A stretch of DNA of 64,000 bases. Origin: Norana najaformis (taxonomy: Eukaryota; Annelida; Clitellata; Crassiclitellata; Hormogastridae). The position numbers and the translations under genes were made by a program. The stretch is taken from assembly GCA_964023275.1 (NCBI GenBank), contig OZ029920.1, positions 3,959,438 to 4,023,437 on the forward strand. Reading direction: 5' to 3'. Shown here piece by piece: positions 34,938 to 46,800 of this stretch. Each line of letters begins with the position of its first letter. Position 1 is the stretch's first letter. Under the pieces are notes generated by a model, which searched no databases, was not told the DNA's origin, and saw only the letters and a program-made list of their open reading frames with translations.

Positions 34938-35048
34938 AGCTCCTTCGCTGCCTTCCTTTAGTCGGGTAGTGCTAGTCCCAAGCTTGGATAAAGAGTGACG
35001 TCAACGACCTTTGATGCCATAAGATGTCGTTACACATTGGAACTACTT
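34938..35048 (+). mobile_element. R113-like copy, older
   Basis: cgctgccttcctttagtcgg, agtcccaagcttggataaag, agtgacgtcaacgacctttg, then gttacacattggaactactt. It belongs to the TTAGTCGGGTAGTG subtype also seen at 31741. Confidence 0.65.
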
Positions 35049-35224
35049 CAATCCCCAGTACCATTGTACGGTAAGTTAAAATGTTGACGATGACATCCCC
35101 GTCAGCCACACGATCTCAATTGACAGATCTCATTCTTACTTTTTTTGGTAGAGTGGATGCTATTATTAGATTCTAGATCCCCTCCATGTAGGCTTATTAA
35201 TGCTACATGGTTCTGACGTAGTTT

Positions 35225-35770
35225 CTCTCTAGCGACGCATGGCCATAACGAAGATATTTAGCGTCGCCATCCTTCTCTTTAATCCAGGCTTTAGACTGGC
35301 ATCACCAGAAGAAAGGCATTGATGTAGTTTCAGCAGCTGGTTGCTTGAATGGATTTAATAAAAGAACAGAAGAAAACATATTTCCCTCTCCAGCCAAGAT
35401 CTACGCCTTGTGATAATCATCGTTGTCGTCATCATTATTAATCTTTAAAGATTTCCACAACTAAAAACCGTTAGCGTTCAGGAGATCATTTTATACAAAC
35501 CTTTTCCAGGTGTTTAAGGACGTACTATAATATTTTCCTACACCACAATTACTAGAACTTCGTCAAGCACAAACTGTTTGCCTTCCTGAAGAAAATCAAA
35601 CGCAGAGTCGATTTTCGGGCATTTTATAAAAACATTTTTGCAAGTTGGCAAGTAAATGCGCGTTATAACAACATCCACCATTACGTTGAAAAGAGGCCGA
35701 AGCTCCAGTTGTTAAATGACATTTAGCGCTTAGAGACATCTTGTGGCTGCCAGCGCAGTTTACTTCGACC
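35225..35770 (+). repeat. Old R113 relative followed by module B
   Basis: 35225-35335 (minus sense): cgacgcatggccataacgaa, gcgtcgccatccttctcttt, ggcattgatgtagtttc. 35340-35770: ccctctccagccaagatcta, gttcaggagatcattttata, agaacttcgtcaagcac, gagacatcttgtggctgcca. This is the most complete module B without a large microsatellite. Confidence 0.6.
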
Positions 35771-36461
35771 TAGGGTGCTTCGTCAGTGAACGATTGAATG
35801 AAAAATGAATAACCTGTATAACACCTCAGTTTCTCGAGGGCATTTGGACCGTGGACGTCGATCTCATTCTTACTTTTTTTTGGCAGAGCCCGAAGCTGCA
35901 CACGTATTTTTACCCTGCAGTTTTATATATTGTTGTTCGAGAATTATCTTTAGTATGATAAGTTTAACGACATCTTGCGGCTGGCTGGGTCGTGAATAAT
36001 AATAGCATTAATAGCCTTTCAAAATGCCTATCAAAATTATTAATAACAATGCCAGTTCTCATATGTACTACTTAATATTATTAATTTATGCAAATCGAGA
36101 TTCGTTGAGCCGCACATATTATAAATCTTTTTAAAGGACAAGACTCTCCTGAACGCCAAAATTATTAATAACGTTGGGGTTTGTTTAAACACCTTTAAAC
36201 TGGTTTTACGTGACCCTATATAAAAGCCTAATTCGTTTAACCGCCATTAGGTGGTGCGTCGCTCAATGTATTGCACGGTTAACGTTAACGGCCCGGGTAG
36301 CCATAATAATTTATTATAGAATCGAATGAAACGTTGTTTTAGGCGTTAGTATAATATCTAAGAGTCTCTGGATTAATTGTGTATAAGACTACAGTTCTGC
36401 CTACCTCACTTTCTTCACTCTGTACGGACTGCCAAGACTTGTCTCTGCTTAGCCAAGTCGT

Positions 36462-36620
36462 CTGAATGTCAAGATGTGACTTTTTCTCGTACAAGAACAG
36501 CTCTCGGTAGGCCTGCCTTTTCTGTCGCTGGTCCAAGACTCTGGAACTTTCTTCCAGCAAATGCTCGTTCGGCAAAATCTTTTTCGGCCTTCACGTCTCA
36601 AAAGTCGCCTATTCCTGGAC
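36462..36620 (+). mobile_element. CR1/L2-like RT C-terminal fragment
   Basis: Reads SRTRTALGRPAFSVAGPRLW, then NFLPANAR, the conserved end of CR1/L2-type reverse transcriptases. About 95 codons are open, but no start, no catalytic region and no 3' tail are present. It is flanked by module DNA with a core at about 36670. Confidence 0.7.
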
Positions 36621-37312
36621 TCATTTCCATTGTAAGGCTGCTTAGCTTATGTATGGGGAGATGAGGTAAGGTCGACGTCAACGGTCATGCCAACCACAAG
36701 CTGTTGCTAAACACACGCTATTGATTTTCATTAACTTTCTGCATCTGTTTACTAAAGCTTTGGACTTCCGGAATAGGAAATAAAAATGTAAGATAAAAGC
36801 CTATTATGTCGTTGGTATGACAGTCAAAAGATCTCGTTATGCAAGCGATTTTAATAATATTCTACTCTGTTTTGACACCTCTGAGTCACTTTATCGCATT
36901 TATACACCTCTGTTTTGTGAACAGTAAACACTAATTAAATAAGAACTTTAAAATTGCGCAGGTTGTCCAGGTAAATCGAAGACTCGCCGCTCATAAGATG
37001 ACGTTCACAAAACGATTATAAATCGAGCTGCATTTAGATACCTTTATATCGCTGTTCCAGATCCTATATAAAACTCATTAGCCCAATATACGGACCCATT
37101 TACAATAATTTACAGTAATATGTATACATGGAGAAATCGAGTTACACTATGTAAAAATGATACTGAAATTATATACGAAATATTTAAATTGATGAGGCCA
37201 AATTTAATTTCAATATCGATTATACTTTCATTATACATGATATATCCTTAAAAGTACTAATTTTATTTTAATTTATTTGAAAATTTACAAATTTTATTGG
37301 TAAATTGTAATC

Positions 37313-37322
37313 NNNNNNNNNN
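37313..37322. other. Assembly gap (10 N)
   Basis: Ten Ns of arbitrary length. Sequence to the left (37080-37312) is very AT-rich and lacks module motifs; to the right a plus-oriented arm (gcgatttaaaggtgtctaag) starts at 37334. Confidence 0.99.
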
Positions 37323-37332
37323 AACGATTGTA

Positions 37333-37860
37333 GAAGCGATTTAAAGGTGTCTAAGTGCAACCGTGTAGGGAAAGAAACTTCACTTAACGAAGTCTTGCGG
37401 TTCTCAGTACCACTCACGTCGACCGATGTTTAGTTAATTTTTTATTTGCAATTACTGCCGTTCAGCGCTTCCACGAAGTTCATTTAAAACTTGTTGAAAA
37501 TCCAATATATGTCTTTATCTCGTAGTTGGGATGGCGCCGACGTCAACTAACCCTACTTTCCATACATAAACTAAGCTTTCTCAGTATACAGATGCCGTTT
37601 AGACCCAATGGCTCTTAAAATATACACTATTTACATTTTTTTGTATTCGTTCTAGTAGTTGTAGTAATAGTGGTATTAGTAATTTGGTAGAGGTAGCACC
37701 AGCAGCATAATCAGTAATAGCAGAGACTGTAATAATTATCTACTGTTTGGAGACATATCTTGACCTCCGGGATTTTTACGTCGATTAAATCTCATCGCAG
37801 GCGCAACACCAACGAGCGATTAAGCGAAAAAATATGAGGCATATATAGCTTCGGAAGAAG
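37333..37860 (+). repeat. Module A, partial
   Basis: agcgatttaaaggtgtctaa, cacgtcgaccgatgtttag, aaacttgttgaaaatccaat, taaactaagctttctcag; closed by gtgttaaaggtgtctaaact at 37861. Confidence 0.6.
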
Positions 37861-38205
37861 TGTGTTAAAGGTGTCTAAACTACCAGGTCCGTTCATGTCG
37901 AACTCACCTTCCATGATACTTAAACTTTATACAGCACTATGGTGACTGAACGAAACGAGGCATATGCAAATCAAATTAAAATTAAATCAGATTAAATCAA
38001 ATTAATTCAAATTAAAACAAATTTGAAGGACCATAGGCAGCAGCCGCATATTATCACAGACGTATTCGGAGTAACGTAACTTCATTCTATCCATTTTCAT
38101 ACGATTTCTTATTCGACATCGTAACGAACCGAATCTTTCTGGGCGGTTCACGTATACTTTACCTCAAAGGATCAACGATTGATTTCACTACCGACTTTAA
38201 GAAAA

Positions 38206-38208
<3 letters not shown>

Positions 38209-38279
<71 letters not shown>
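38209..38279. repeat. (TA)n microsatellite
   Basis: About 70 bp of TA with a central tat-tat interruption that makes it symmetrical. Confidence 0.95.
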
Positions 38280-38284
<5 letters not shown>

Positions 38285-38409
38285 GTTGAATAGAATTTAG
38301 AGGTTTCTAAGCACTTAACATTATCAAAAAAAAAATTCGACTGTAAATCGACATCTTGTGGCTTCTAAAGCCGCCAACGGCGACCTTTACCAATCACCTT
38401 TTAGCGCCA

Positions 38410-38730
38410 ATATTTCAGCATGATAAAGCATCTTAAAATTGAGTAACAAGGACCTAATCGTCTTTGTTATCATCATAAGTCTTATAATTGGAAATGATGT
38501 CGTTTTTGTTATCAATAGCAATGCAATGCTTCTGTTCGCCGTAATTTAACTTGAATCTCGATGCTGGAACGATTTCTAATTTAAATTCGTCTCAATGTCA
38601 TATGTTTGTTACCCTGAAATGCATTAAATCTCCTTGAACACATAATCAAAAGATGTCGAGTTAACAACATTATGCTTTCTCTTCCTTCAAATCTCCCCAA
38701 CATCTGTTCAAACACTAAATATAGCGCCTT
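38410..38730 (-). repeat. Module E copy, inverted
   Basis: atttaaattcgtctcaatgt, aacattatgctttctcttcc, ttcaaatctccccaacatct; mirrors 18660-18985 with no expanded microsatellite. Confidence 0.5.
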
Positions 38731-39009
38731 TTATACCATATAGAAGCATTGACTACGAACACTTATAGAGTGTCAAAATTAAATAAAGCATCAAGTTTGT
38801 TTTCAACATGACAACTTGTAGAATATCCCAACTGGAATTCAGTGCCGAACCAAAAGATTGACACCCATATTATTGTGTCTGGTGATCAATGACGTCTCTT
38901 GGATACAAAAATCCTTCCACACCGAACTTACACACCGGCAATGGAGTAAACACCTTTATTTTAAGTAGCGTAGCAAATACTTCAATCACAAATCAGTTTA
39001 CTAATATAG

Positions 39010-39240
39010 AAGCCTGGATAAAGGAGGCGACGGTAACGGCCTTTGATGCCATAAGCTGTCGTTAAACTGAGGAACTACTAGTATAGAAAACTCCGCCACT
39101 GTCTTGTTATGGGGGTAGTGCCAGTCCCAAGCCTGTATAAAAGAGGAGGGCGACGGCAACGGCCTTTGATGCCATAAGCTGCCGTTAAACTCATGAACCG
39201 CTACTACTAGTATAGAAACTCCGCCACTGCTTTGTTCCAC
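39010..39240 (+). mobile_element. Three R113 copies sharing one flanking sequence
   Basis: A copy missing its first third (39010-39080), a full copy (39089-39207) and a 24-bp start fragment (39217-39240). The 11-mer ctagtatagaa separates first from second and second from third, and ctaatatagaa precedes the first. This is either repeated insertion at the same target or local tandem duplication. Confidence 0.8.
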
Positions 39241-39529
39241 ACCATCACATAAGATGATTTTTAGAAATGTATAATGCATAAGGCTGCGCTTAGACACCTT
39301 TAAATCGATTTTCCCGATTGTGTATAAGAATTATTTTTGTTGCTCGGTTAGTTTAACGTCTCATGCAAATGTCAAAATCAAGATGTGATAATAGCGATTT
39401 AGAAAAGTGAGAATTATATATAATCTGTAAAACCGATTTAAAGGTGTCTTAACTTCACCTAACAATAATAAATTCAAGTGTACATTTGATGACTTCCAAC
39501 GCCGATGGCGTCGACCTGTACCATGCATT

Positions 39530-39900
39530 AATACTACCTATATTTTAAAGTAGAAAGGCATTTTTTACAGTAACAGAGCATCTCGTCGTCGTCGGCGTTA
39601 TCATCATCATCATCATCATCATCACCACCACCACTACCACCAAGACCTCCATCTTCATTGTCATCATCATCATCGTGAACATCATCACAAGTACTACAAT
39701 CATCATCATCATCAACACCACCATCGCCTCGAGGCATCATCCATCATGATTTTCATCCTCATCATTATCGTCATGATCGTGATCGTGATCATGATCATGA
39801 TCATGATCATGATCATCATTATCACCACCACCACCAGCGCAACAATCATCACCAAAATTACCATCGTAAACGCGACCACCACCAACACCAGGATCACAAT
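39530..39900 (-). repeat. Module E, inverted, with CAT and GATCAT tracts
   Basis: aggcattttttacagtaaca, gagcatctcgtcgtcgtcgg, several CAT/CAC runs and a (GATCAT)n run at 39778-39815, which is itself a chain of TGATCA palindromes. Confidence 0.65.
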
Positions 39901-39904
39901 CGGA

Positions 39905-40397
39905 TGAGGATAGCGTCGTTAATCATCTTTGCTACGACAACAATGAGCAAAAAATTCATTTCAAAACCCGTCTTATAGTTCACAAAGAACTACATAGAAA
40001 TCATCCGATCCAACTACATTCCATGTTCACCCCTTCACATCAGTAGACATTGCACTCGATCATTGGTCACCGTGACTCTCGCTCTGCGCTGTACCCGAAC
40101 AGTGTTGAGCTTTTGAGCATGATCGGTAGCTGGTCCAAGGCTTTGGAGTTCACTGCCAAGTTCTATTTCGTTCTGTCTATTGTTTGATGTCATCCAGGTC
40201 TAAATTTAAGATACATCTCTTTCAACTTCCTTACCCGTCGTGGCCTGGTTTCTGGTTTCTCTGACCTATTAGAATCCCACCCGCGATCTCTAACGATTTA
40301 TGATTATCGACTGCGATTTCGACTTGAAGCAACAATCCACTGATAACTTGGACATTATGATAATAGTTTAGATTAGATTAGATTAGATTAGATTAGA
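39905..40397 (+). mobile_element. CR1/L2-like LINE 3' end with (TTAGA)n tail
   Basis: Frames give SVAGPRLWSSLPSSI and RSKFKIHLFQLPYP, then a 3' UTR with gataacttggacattatgat and a (TTAGA)n tail at 40367-40397. A paralogue lies at 43430-43935. Frameshifts and stops interrupt it. Confidence 0.65.
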
Positions 40398-41075
40398 CAC
40401 AGCTTCGCTAGACAGAAATAACTACAATACCATGTAATGTTATTAGGCCAATGTGGGATAGAATTAGCAAATAATAATACTATACACTGTTTAATAATGT
40501 CGTCATGTGATTGAAGAACCGTTCTTGACGATTTCTTAAAGATTCACAGATCATCGTAAAAAACTAGAATTCATTGATTAACGACATCTTGTGGATTTTT
40601 AGAGTTGAAATCGATCTTACCCTTGTTGTGGGATATGCAACAGACCTCTGAATAAACTGAACAAAATGAACGAAAAAGTCACTTATATATAGTAATTAAA
40701 AGACACAATAAAAAGGTGTCTCAAAAATAATCATTACAAATATTATATTGTAAATATTATATTTTATCGCTTCTTTCGACGCTATTAATTCCTAATTTTC
40801 GTTCTTTTCGCGCGAAAATCCGCCACTGCCTTTATTCGGGCGTTGACAGACAGACCCAAGCTTAGATCAAAGAGGAGGAAGAGCAGCTAATCATCTGCGC
40901 TAGACGGAAATTACCACCAAAGATTATAGTTATTTTTTCGTTTCTAAGATAACGTAAGGTAAAGTCTATGTCAATCGCCCTAGAGTCGCAAGATATCGTT
41001 AAACAATTGAAACAATTGAAACTACTAATTCAGATTATAGGAGGAGTCTAAAACGAAAAACGAGTTAAGGGACTA
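40398..41075. repeat. Segment duplicated at 43936-44505
   Basis: cagcttcgctagacagaaat, gaaccgttcttgacgatttc, a degenerate arm dyad (40708-40772), an old R113 relative in plus sense (40817-40885), ggaaattaccaccaaagatt and ggaggagtctaaaacga. All recur in the same order about 3.4-3.5 kb downstream. Confidence 0.65.
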
Positions 41076-41081
41076 GCGGTT

Positions 41082-41160
41082 AGTAGTTCCTCAGTTTAAC
41101 GACATCCTTTATACAGGCTTGGGACTGGCAGTACACCCCAAACAAGGCAGTGGCGGAATT
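41082..41160 (-). mobile_element. R113 copy with internal deletion
   Basis: agtagttcctcagtttaacg then gacatcctttatacaggctt; about 36 bp from the core to CCTCCT are missing. Ends ggcagtggcggaatt. Confidence 0.7.
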
Positions 41161-41304
41161 AAAACAAGGCAGTATATAATTGAAGCCGATGCTATTAGTG
41201 GTTTAACAAAAATATGTTACATTACGTTATAAAGAAAGTACCTGAGTCAAACCCCGAAACTGAACGAAAATAAGGTTTATGGCGTGCCCAAAAACAACGT
41301 TAGA

Positions 41305-42320
41305 AAGGTGTCTAAGCGTTTCCCAATTTTTTAAAATGAGTTTTAATTGTTTAACGACATATTGTAGCTGCAAACGCCATTTGACGTCGACCTTCCTAAA
41401 ATTAACATTTTCCTGATCGTTTGTAATAGTGTTTTCTTAAATTTCAGCGCTGAAATGAAGTCATCTATAAGTTACCATCATGATTGTGGCATGCTCTTCT
41501 CTGAAACTTGGCCGTTTCTGCAACCCGCAACCATCCGTCTCCCTTTCTGGGCTTCTCCACAGGCCCTAAGTAACCCGAAGTTTAGAAACGCAGGTCGGCT
41601 TCCATCGAAACATCTAAAACTGGTTGAATATTTCGAGAAAAGATGGAACTCTAGTGCTGAAAGTTTAAAAACATCTTATGGCTTCCAGAGCCATTGCCGT
41701 CGACTACACGTTATCTGATAGATTAGCGAAGCTTTAACGTAATTTAGATAATTATATGTAACAAAAGGAAAAAGCATATAAAGGTGTCTAAGTGTAACTT
41801 AATATATTTCATCAGTATCAGTGTTTCACCCCAGTTTTGGGCGCCTAAAGCCGCTATGGTCGACATTTCCTTAATTTACATTTAATTTACCGCTTGTGCT
41901 ATCCCCAAATATCAGCGCTTAAAAGTAGTCATCTAATTTGGTTGAAAATTAATATCGTGTGTCTAACGACATCTTGCGGCATTAATCTTACCCTCTCTTC
42001 CCTTTCATAAACTAATCTGGTCTAATGATCTATGCTTCTCGTTTAGACCTACGAAAGCAGAAACTAAAAACTCCGCTTAAGTTAGAAAGGAAATAGTTTG
42101 AGCAATAATCGATATTAGTAGGAATACCATATCTTCAAAGAGATTTTATGGCGACTGATGCCTTTAACGTTGACCTTCGCTGATGTTTATAGTTAGCGCT
42201 TATGCAATTAGCGATTAACGAAAACATATAATTTAAAAAGGGTAGAAACGCAATTTCAAAGTGTCTCAGCGAAGCTTAATACGAATCTATACAGTTTCTT
42301 ACAACTTATTATTCGATTTC
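41305..42320 (+). repeat. Module A, complete, with internal insertion
   Basis: ttagaaaggtgtctaagcgt, core gtttaacgacatattgtagc, tcagcgctgaaatgaagtca, [insertion 41466-41612], aaaactggttgaatatttcg, further cores at 41665 and 41945, aacaatcgatattagtagga-like segment at 42105, acaacttattattcgatttc. It spans slightly more than one unit. Confidence 0.7.
41466..41612. mobile_element. Short insertion in module A, unclassified
   Basis: Module A normally reads gaagtcatctaaaactgg. Here about 150 bp lie between gaagtcatct and aaaactgg, with catct repeated at the right edge. The right part (aacccgaagtttagaaacgc) recurs at 51255-51300 in the same module position. No coding motif seen. Confidence 0.5.
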
Positions 42321-42807
42321 GTAACGAAACGAATTCTTATCGTTCCCTCTGCAACCACGTCGAACTCACCTTACATAAAGATCAAACGGGTCGTTCGGCT
42401 GAGGCGCATACACTACCCCCATGAACACACGACAGTATACACTGTTTAACACCCAACTTCAGTTGACACTCATTGACCGATCCGTGCAGAATGGAGGGCT
42501 TAGTGCGCGCCAGGTGGGGTGGTATTCCACGGATGGTCACTCAAGTTGCTTTAATTTGCTACGTGGTAAAAATAAGGCCAAGTGGTCAACGACTTGGATT
42601 TGGTTTTTCTGTAGCTCCATCGAAATTAGGATCAGACGATTGGTAAGTGAGAAGAATTGGGAGGATAAGCTGCTTCGGCGCCGTTGCTTAATCTGGAAAT
42701 GGAACCAATCACCATTAGTAACCGAATCTTCTCTGTCTCTCTCTCTCTCTCTCTTTGAATATGTTTCACTCTTTTTGTCTGTTCCTCTCATTCTCTTTCT
42801 CGTCTCT

Positions 42808-42976
42808 CAGTCAGTGAGTCAATGAGTCAGTCAGTCAGTCAGTCAGTCAGTCAGTCAGGCTGGCAGGCAAGTAGGCAGGCAGACAGACAGACAGGCAGAC
42901 AACCTGTCGGTCACCAATCCAGATAGCTCTCCTACCAACCTGTCTGTCTGTCTGTATGTATGTCTGTCTGTCTGTC
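42808..42976. repeat. (CAGT)n, (CAGG)n and (CTGT)n tracts
   Basis: cagtcagtcagt, then ggcaggcagacagacagac, a 25-bp unique gap, and ctgtctgtctgt. The CAGACAGA and TCTGTCTG halves are inverted, so the region can fold on itself. Confidence 0.85.
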
Positions 42977-43036
42977 TTTCTGGTGCCTGTGTTATCCAAC
43001 TTGTTAGATTTCTTCATTAACAAACAATTAATACAC

Positions 43037-43180
43037 AATCACGATCATCACCACAACCACCACCACCATCACCATCGCTATCACAATTAGCGTCACCACA
43101 AACACCGCCAACATCATTATCGTCGTCGTTGTGGTCATCATGCCAAAACATCATCATCATAATCATCATCTTCATCGTCA
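43037..43180. repeat. CAC/CAT/CGT-rich tract
   Basis: Imperfect trinucleotide mixture (accaccaccatcacc, cgtcgtcgttgtgg, catcatcatcataatc). Resembles the expanded part of module E. Confidence 0.7.
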
Positions 43181-43429
43181 ACGCCATGATCAAATTTGTT
43201 GCCATCATTGTCCTATTTTCTTCAACATTATTATTTTATGACTGCTTCAATTCCACCATTTGCAACACAAACTTTTCCTTGAAATTAAATAATATAACAC
43301 ACCGTTATTTGAATATTGAATATATCTCGTTGCTACTAAAAGAAATTCTCTTAATGCCATGCAGTATGCCATCTTTGCTTCATCTTCCTGCAACGCCTTA
43401 ATTGGCGTGGTCCCAATCTGAGGCTTAGC

Positions 43430-43935
43430 TCAACGAGGATGAATGCGTCGCTAGTCATCTTCGTTAGGACACTGAGCAAAGAATTCATTTCAAAATCTGT
43501 CTTATAGTCGACAATTTATTACATTTAAATCTGCCGACCTACCTACCTTCCATGCTCACCCCTACCACAAATTGATATTTCTCTCGATCAGTGGACACTG
43601 TTACTCTTGCTGTACTCTATACCCGAAAAGCGTTGGGACCTCGTGCCCTTTCGGTTGCTGGTTCAAATCTTTGGAATTCACTGCCGGTTCAATTCGTTCT
43701 GTCAATTCTACGATGTCATTCAGGTCTAAACTTAAGATTCACCTGTTTCAACTTCCTTACCAGCCGTTGCCTGGCTTCTGTTTTCTCTGGCCTATCGGAA
43801 TCCCACCCGGTTAACTCAGCGGTTTATGATTATTGACTGAGAATTTGACTTGAAGCAAACATCGACTGATAACTTGGACATTATGATAGACGCGCTACAG
43901 AAGTCTTAGTTTAGATAAGATTAGATAAGACGCAG
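43430..43935 (+). mobile_element. CR1/L2-like LINE 3' end, paralogue of 39905
   Basis: ALSVAGSNLWNSLPVQF in one frame and FRSKLKIHLFQLPYQ in another, then cggtttatgattattgactg and gataacttggacattatgat. The TTAGA tail is reduced to two imperfect units (43911-43932). Confidence 0.68.
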
Positions 43936-44145
43936 CCTCGCTAGACCGAAATTACTACAATACCGTTTAATATTATTAGGCCAACGTCGGGATAATTGGC
44001 GATTAGTAATAGCATCCACTGTTTAATGACGACGTGATTGACAGATACGTTCTTGACGCTGTGTTAACGATTCACACATTATTATAAAAATGCTGTAGTT
44101 CCTCATTTTAACGAACGAAAATGGTTATATATAGCAATGGAAGTA

Positions 44146-44345
44146 AGCAATAAAAAGGTGTCTCAAACATAATCTAAAAGTTTATTAGAAATATTATATT
44201 TAATAGCGTTTATACATCTTTATATCGCTTCTTTCGACGCTAAATACTCCTAATTTTCGCTTAATCTCACATGAAACTCCGTCAATGACTTTATTCAGGT
44301 GGTGCCTCTTCCAATCCTAGATCGAGGTGGAGGAAGAGATGTTAA
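44146..44345. repeat. Arm dyad and old R113 relative
   Basis: gcaataaaaaggtgtctcaa faces tacatctttatatcgct (44146-44231). The right arm extends outward through tcgacgctaaatactcctaa to ttttcgcttaatctcac, matching the complement of the left outer arm at 16108. Then an old R113 relative begins at 44274. Confidence 0.7.
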
Positions 44346-44766
44346 TCATTACGCTTCACGGAAATTACCACCAAAGATTATAGTTAATTTTCATTTATTA
44401 GGTAACGTCGACGTCAACAGCTCTGACAGTCGCAAGATGTTGTTAAACAATTGAAACTGCTAATAAAGATTATAGGAAGAGTCTAAAACGACAGCGAGTT
44501 AAGGTAATGTCGACTTCAAGCTTCCTGGAAGTCACAAAATGTCGCTAAACTCATGATAGTAAAGATAAATTTTGAACAGTAATATTTAAATACTGTAGGG
44601 TAAGGTATGTGCTTCCAAAAAGTAAGTTTAAGATCGATAGTATCGGTCTGTCTCCAACCAAATATTAATGTCCTATGCATAAACTAATATTATGAGCTAT
44701 GTTTCGACACCTTTAAGTCGTATTTATACGAACTATAAATCCCTTATTTGCGCAATCACAAGATGA

Positions 44767-44807
44767 AACTCCGCCACTGCCTTCTTTGGGGGTAGTGCCA
44801 GTCCCAG
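44767..44807 (+). mobile_element. R113 start fragment
   Basis: aactccgccactgccttctt to ccagtcccag; the tail half is missing, and unrelated sequence leads to the ACGG array. Confidence 0.7.
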
Positions 44808-44962
44808 AATGCAACGCAAACACTGAGAAGATTCCTTCAATGGGCGCAATATGAAGTCTAATGTTACATTTACAAACATTCAGTTGGAGATGGAGATAAT
44901 TACAGAGGCAGGCAGAGAAACAGACACACAGCAAGGATACATAGAAAGAGAAGAGTTACAGC

Positions 44963-45134
44963 GAACGGACGAACGGACGGACGGACGGACGGACGGACGG
45001 ACGGACGGACGGACGGACGGACGGACGGACGGACGGACGGACGGACGGACGGACGGACGGACGGACGGACGGACGGACGGACGGACGGACGGACGGACGG
45101 ACGGACGGACGGACGGACGGACGGACGGACGGAC
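44963..45134. repeat. (ACGG)n microsatellite
   Basis: About 170 bp of a pure GC-containing tetranucleotide, the most homogeneous tract in the window after the AT and CAT arrays. Confidence 0.97.
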
Positions 45135-45419
45135 GCTTCTTTCACGAATTATGGTGGTGAGAGTCCAAAGCCTGGATGAAGAAAGTGGGCGACGTTAATC
45201 GTTTTCGTTATGACACGGCGTCGTTAAACGGAGATTACACGCAATTACACGCCTCTCTGCAAAGCTAACGCGGTTGTAGTTTAGCGGTATGTTTCCATCA
45301 AGACACTTCTGTGTCAACTTTAGGTATGAATTTCTATGGCTGCCAAAGCTCCTCAGGTTGACCGTAACACGATACCATGTAACAATTACGTTTTAATGCG
45401 TCGGGAATTCACGTTCGAA

Positions 45420-46070
45420 AGAAATTCAATTTAAAGGTGTCTTAAACAGTACCGTGGTGGTGGTGGTGGTTGTTGTTGTTGTTGTTGTTGTTGTATGTTT
45501 TGCGACATCTTCTGGCCCCCAGAGCAGTTGACGTCGAGTTTCGCTTATCTCGTTGTAGTCTGACGTCAGTTTCCGCTGTTTTAATCGCTAGCGTAACGAC
45601 ATCTTGTGGCATCAAAGGCTGTTGGAAGTCGATTGGAAAAAAATTGTACAGTTTTCACTGCTGAGGCATTAAAATGTTTTTATGTAACGTTATGAACGAT
45701 AATTTGTCTAATCACAGCCTCATTAATTGTATATTAATAGCCTTAACAACTTGAGACTGTTGGAGCCGCTGATGTCATCCTTGATATCTTGATACAAAGA
45801 TTTTGGACAAAACTCAGACATATAAAACGAAGAAAAATGCGATTTAAAGGTGTCTAGGCGCAGCCTGATATTATCAGTGCTAATCGCAATCGCGAAGTTG
45901 AGAATTTATGAAGTGCTACTTTAGTGCTAAGTTCAGGCACCATCCTATTCACGAGCGCTGCGTCAAGTCAGATGAGTAGTACAGAGCCATCACGCGAAGA
46001 ACAAATTCAAAATGGCAAAACCAGAGAACCAGATAAAGGGTGACAAAGTACACTGTTAACCTGCGTTACG
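45420..46070 (+). repeat. Module J copy
   Basis: tttaaaggtgtcttaaacag, GGT/TGT tract (45453-45495), core cgacatcttgtggcatcaaa, ttaatagccttaacaactt, agcgatttaaa-like arm at 45840, gctgcgtcaagtcagatgag, cacgcgaagaacaaa. Collinear with 48900-49500. Confidence 0.65.
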
Positions 46071-46229
46071 TTTGGTTTGAGAGAAAAGGAAGGCGTGGAT
46101 TTTGATGGAAAAGGTTAGAATTTATGCCACTCAAATAAACCGCCTTCAAGCTATCAAGAATGCTTTTATAGTTAGATGAAAGGGCAATGAGTGAAATCGA
46201 CGAATTTACATAAACCAAAGGTACAATAG

Positions 46230-46480
46230 ATTAGCTAAGATTAGGTAAGGTAAGGTAATGTATTTAAGTTAAGGCTAATCAAGGAATGAGAAGGTAGGGA
46301 AGTGTGTGAGGAAAGGGAAAATACAGTCAGATCTGGGAAGACGAGACAAGGTAAGATGGGCAAGGTAAAGGAAGGTAATTGCCACATGTAAAACTAGTCC
46401 ACACCCTAACTAATCCTACATTATCTTTGTTCACCTCACCTAAAATCACTGAACGTAAATCACCTCCTCCTCTCACCTTA
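46230..46480. other. Purine-rich ggtaa-type stretch, no gene
   Basis: Loose repeats of aaggtaaggtaatg and ggtaaagg, then a pyrimidine-rich cctcacctaaaatc half. Nothing else seen. Confidence 0.4.
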
Positions 46481-46800
46481 ACTCAAATTAACATCGCCAA
46501 GGCCACCTGTCCACACCCGATGCACTCTTTGTTCTGAATGTGAATGTCGCATGCGGACTACTGCACCGCGCCAAGTAATCCATAGGGCGACGCAGTTGGC
46601 GCCACAAGCACGCCGTCTATGAAGACATGCGGAGAAACGCCTCAGGCATAGAGATCCAATTAGCAAGAGATAGGATCAATCTGTGCGCGGCATGCGCCAC
46701 CTAGCGGTCGCTAGTAATCAGTTTACTCTCGTCCGTAGACCATTTCTGCGAGGATAAGCAACGCGGACGTGCTGGAATATTCGCTCGAAGGAAGGTTTTG
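46480..46800. other. GC-rich segment, unidentified
   Basis: Richer in G+C than its surroundings, without arm or core motifs; includes ggcgacgcagttggcgcc and gcatgcgccacctagcgg. Longest frame is about 60 codons. I recognise nothing in it. Confidence 0.35.

Noticed and set aside
40367..40397. Telomere-like (TTAGA)n
   Set aside because: Only about six units, unit is not TTAGGG or TTAGG, and it is explained as the tail of the CR1/L2 copy.
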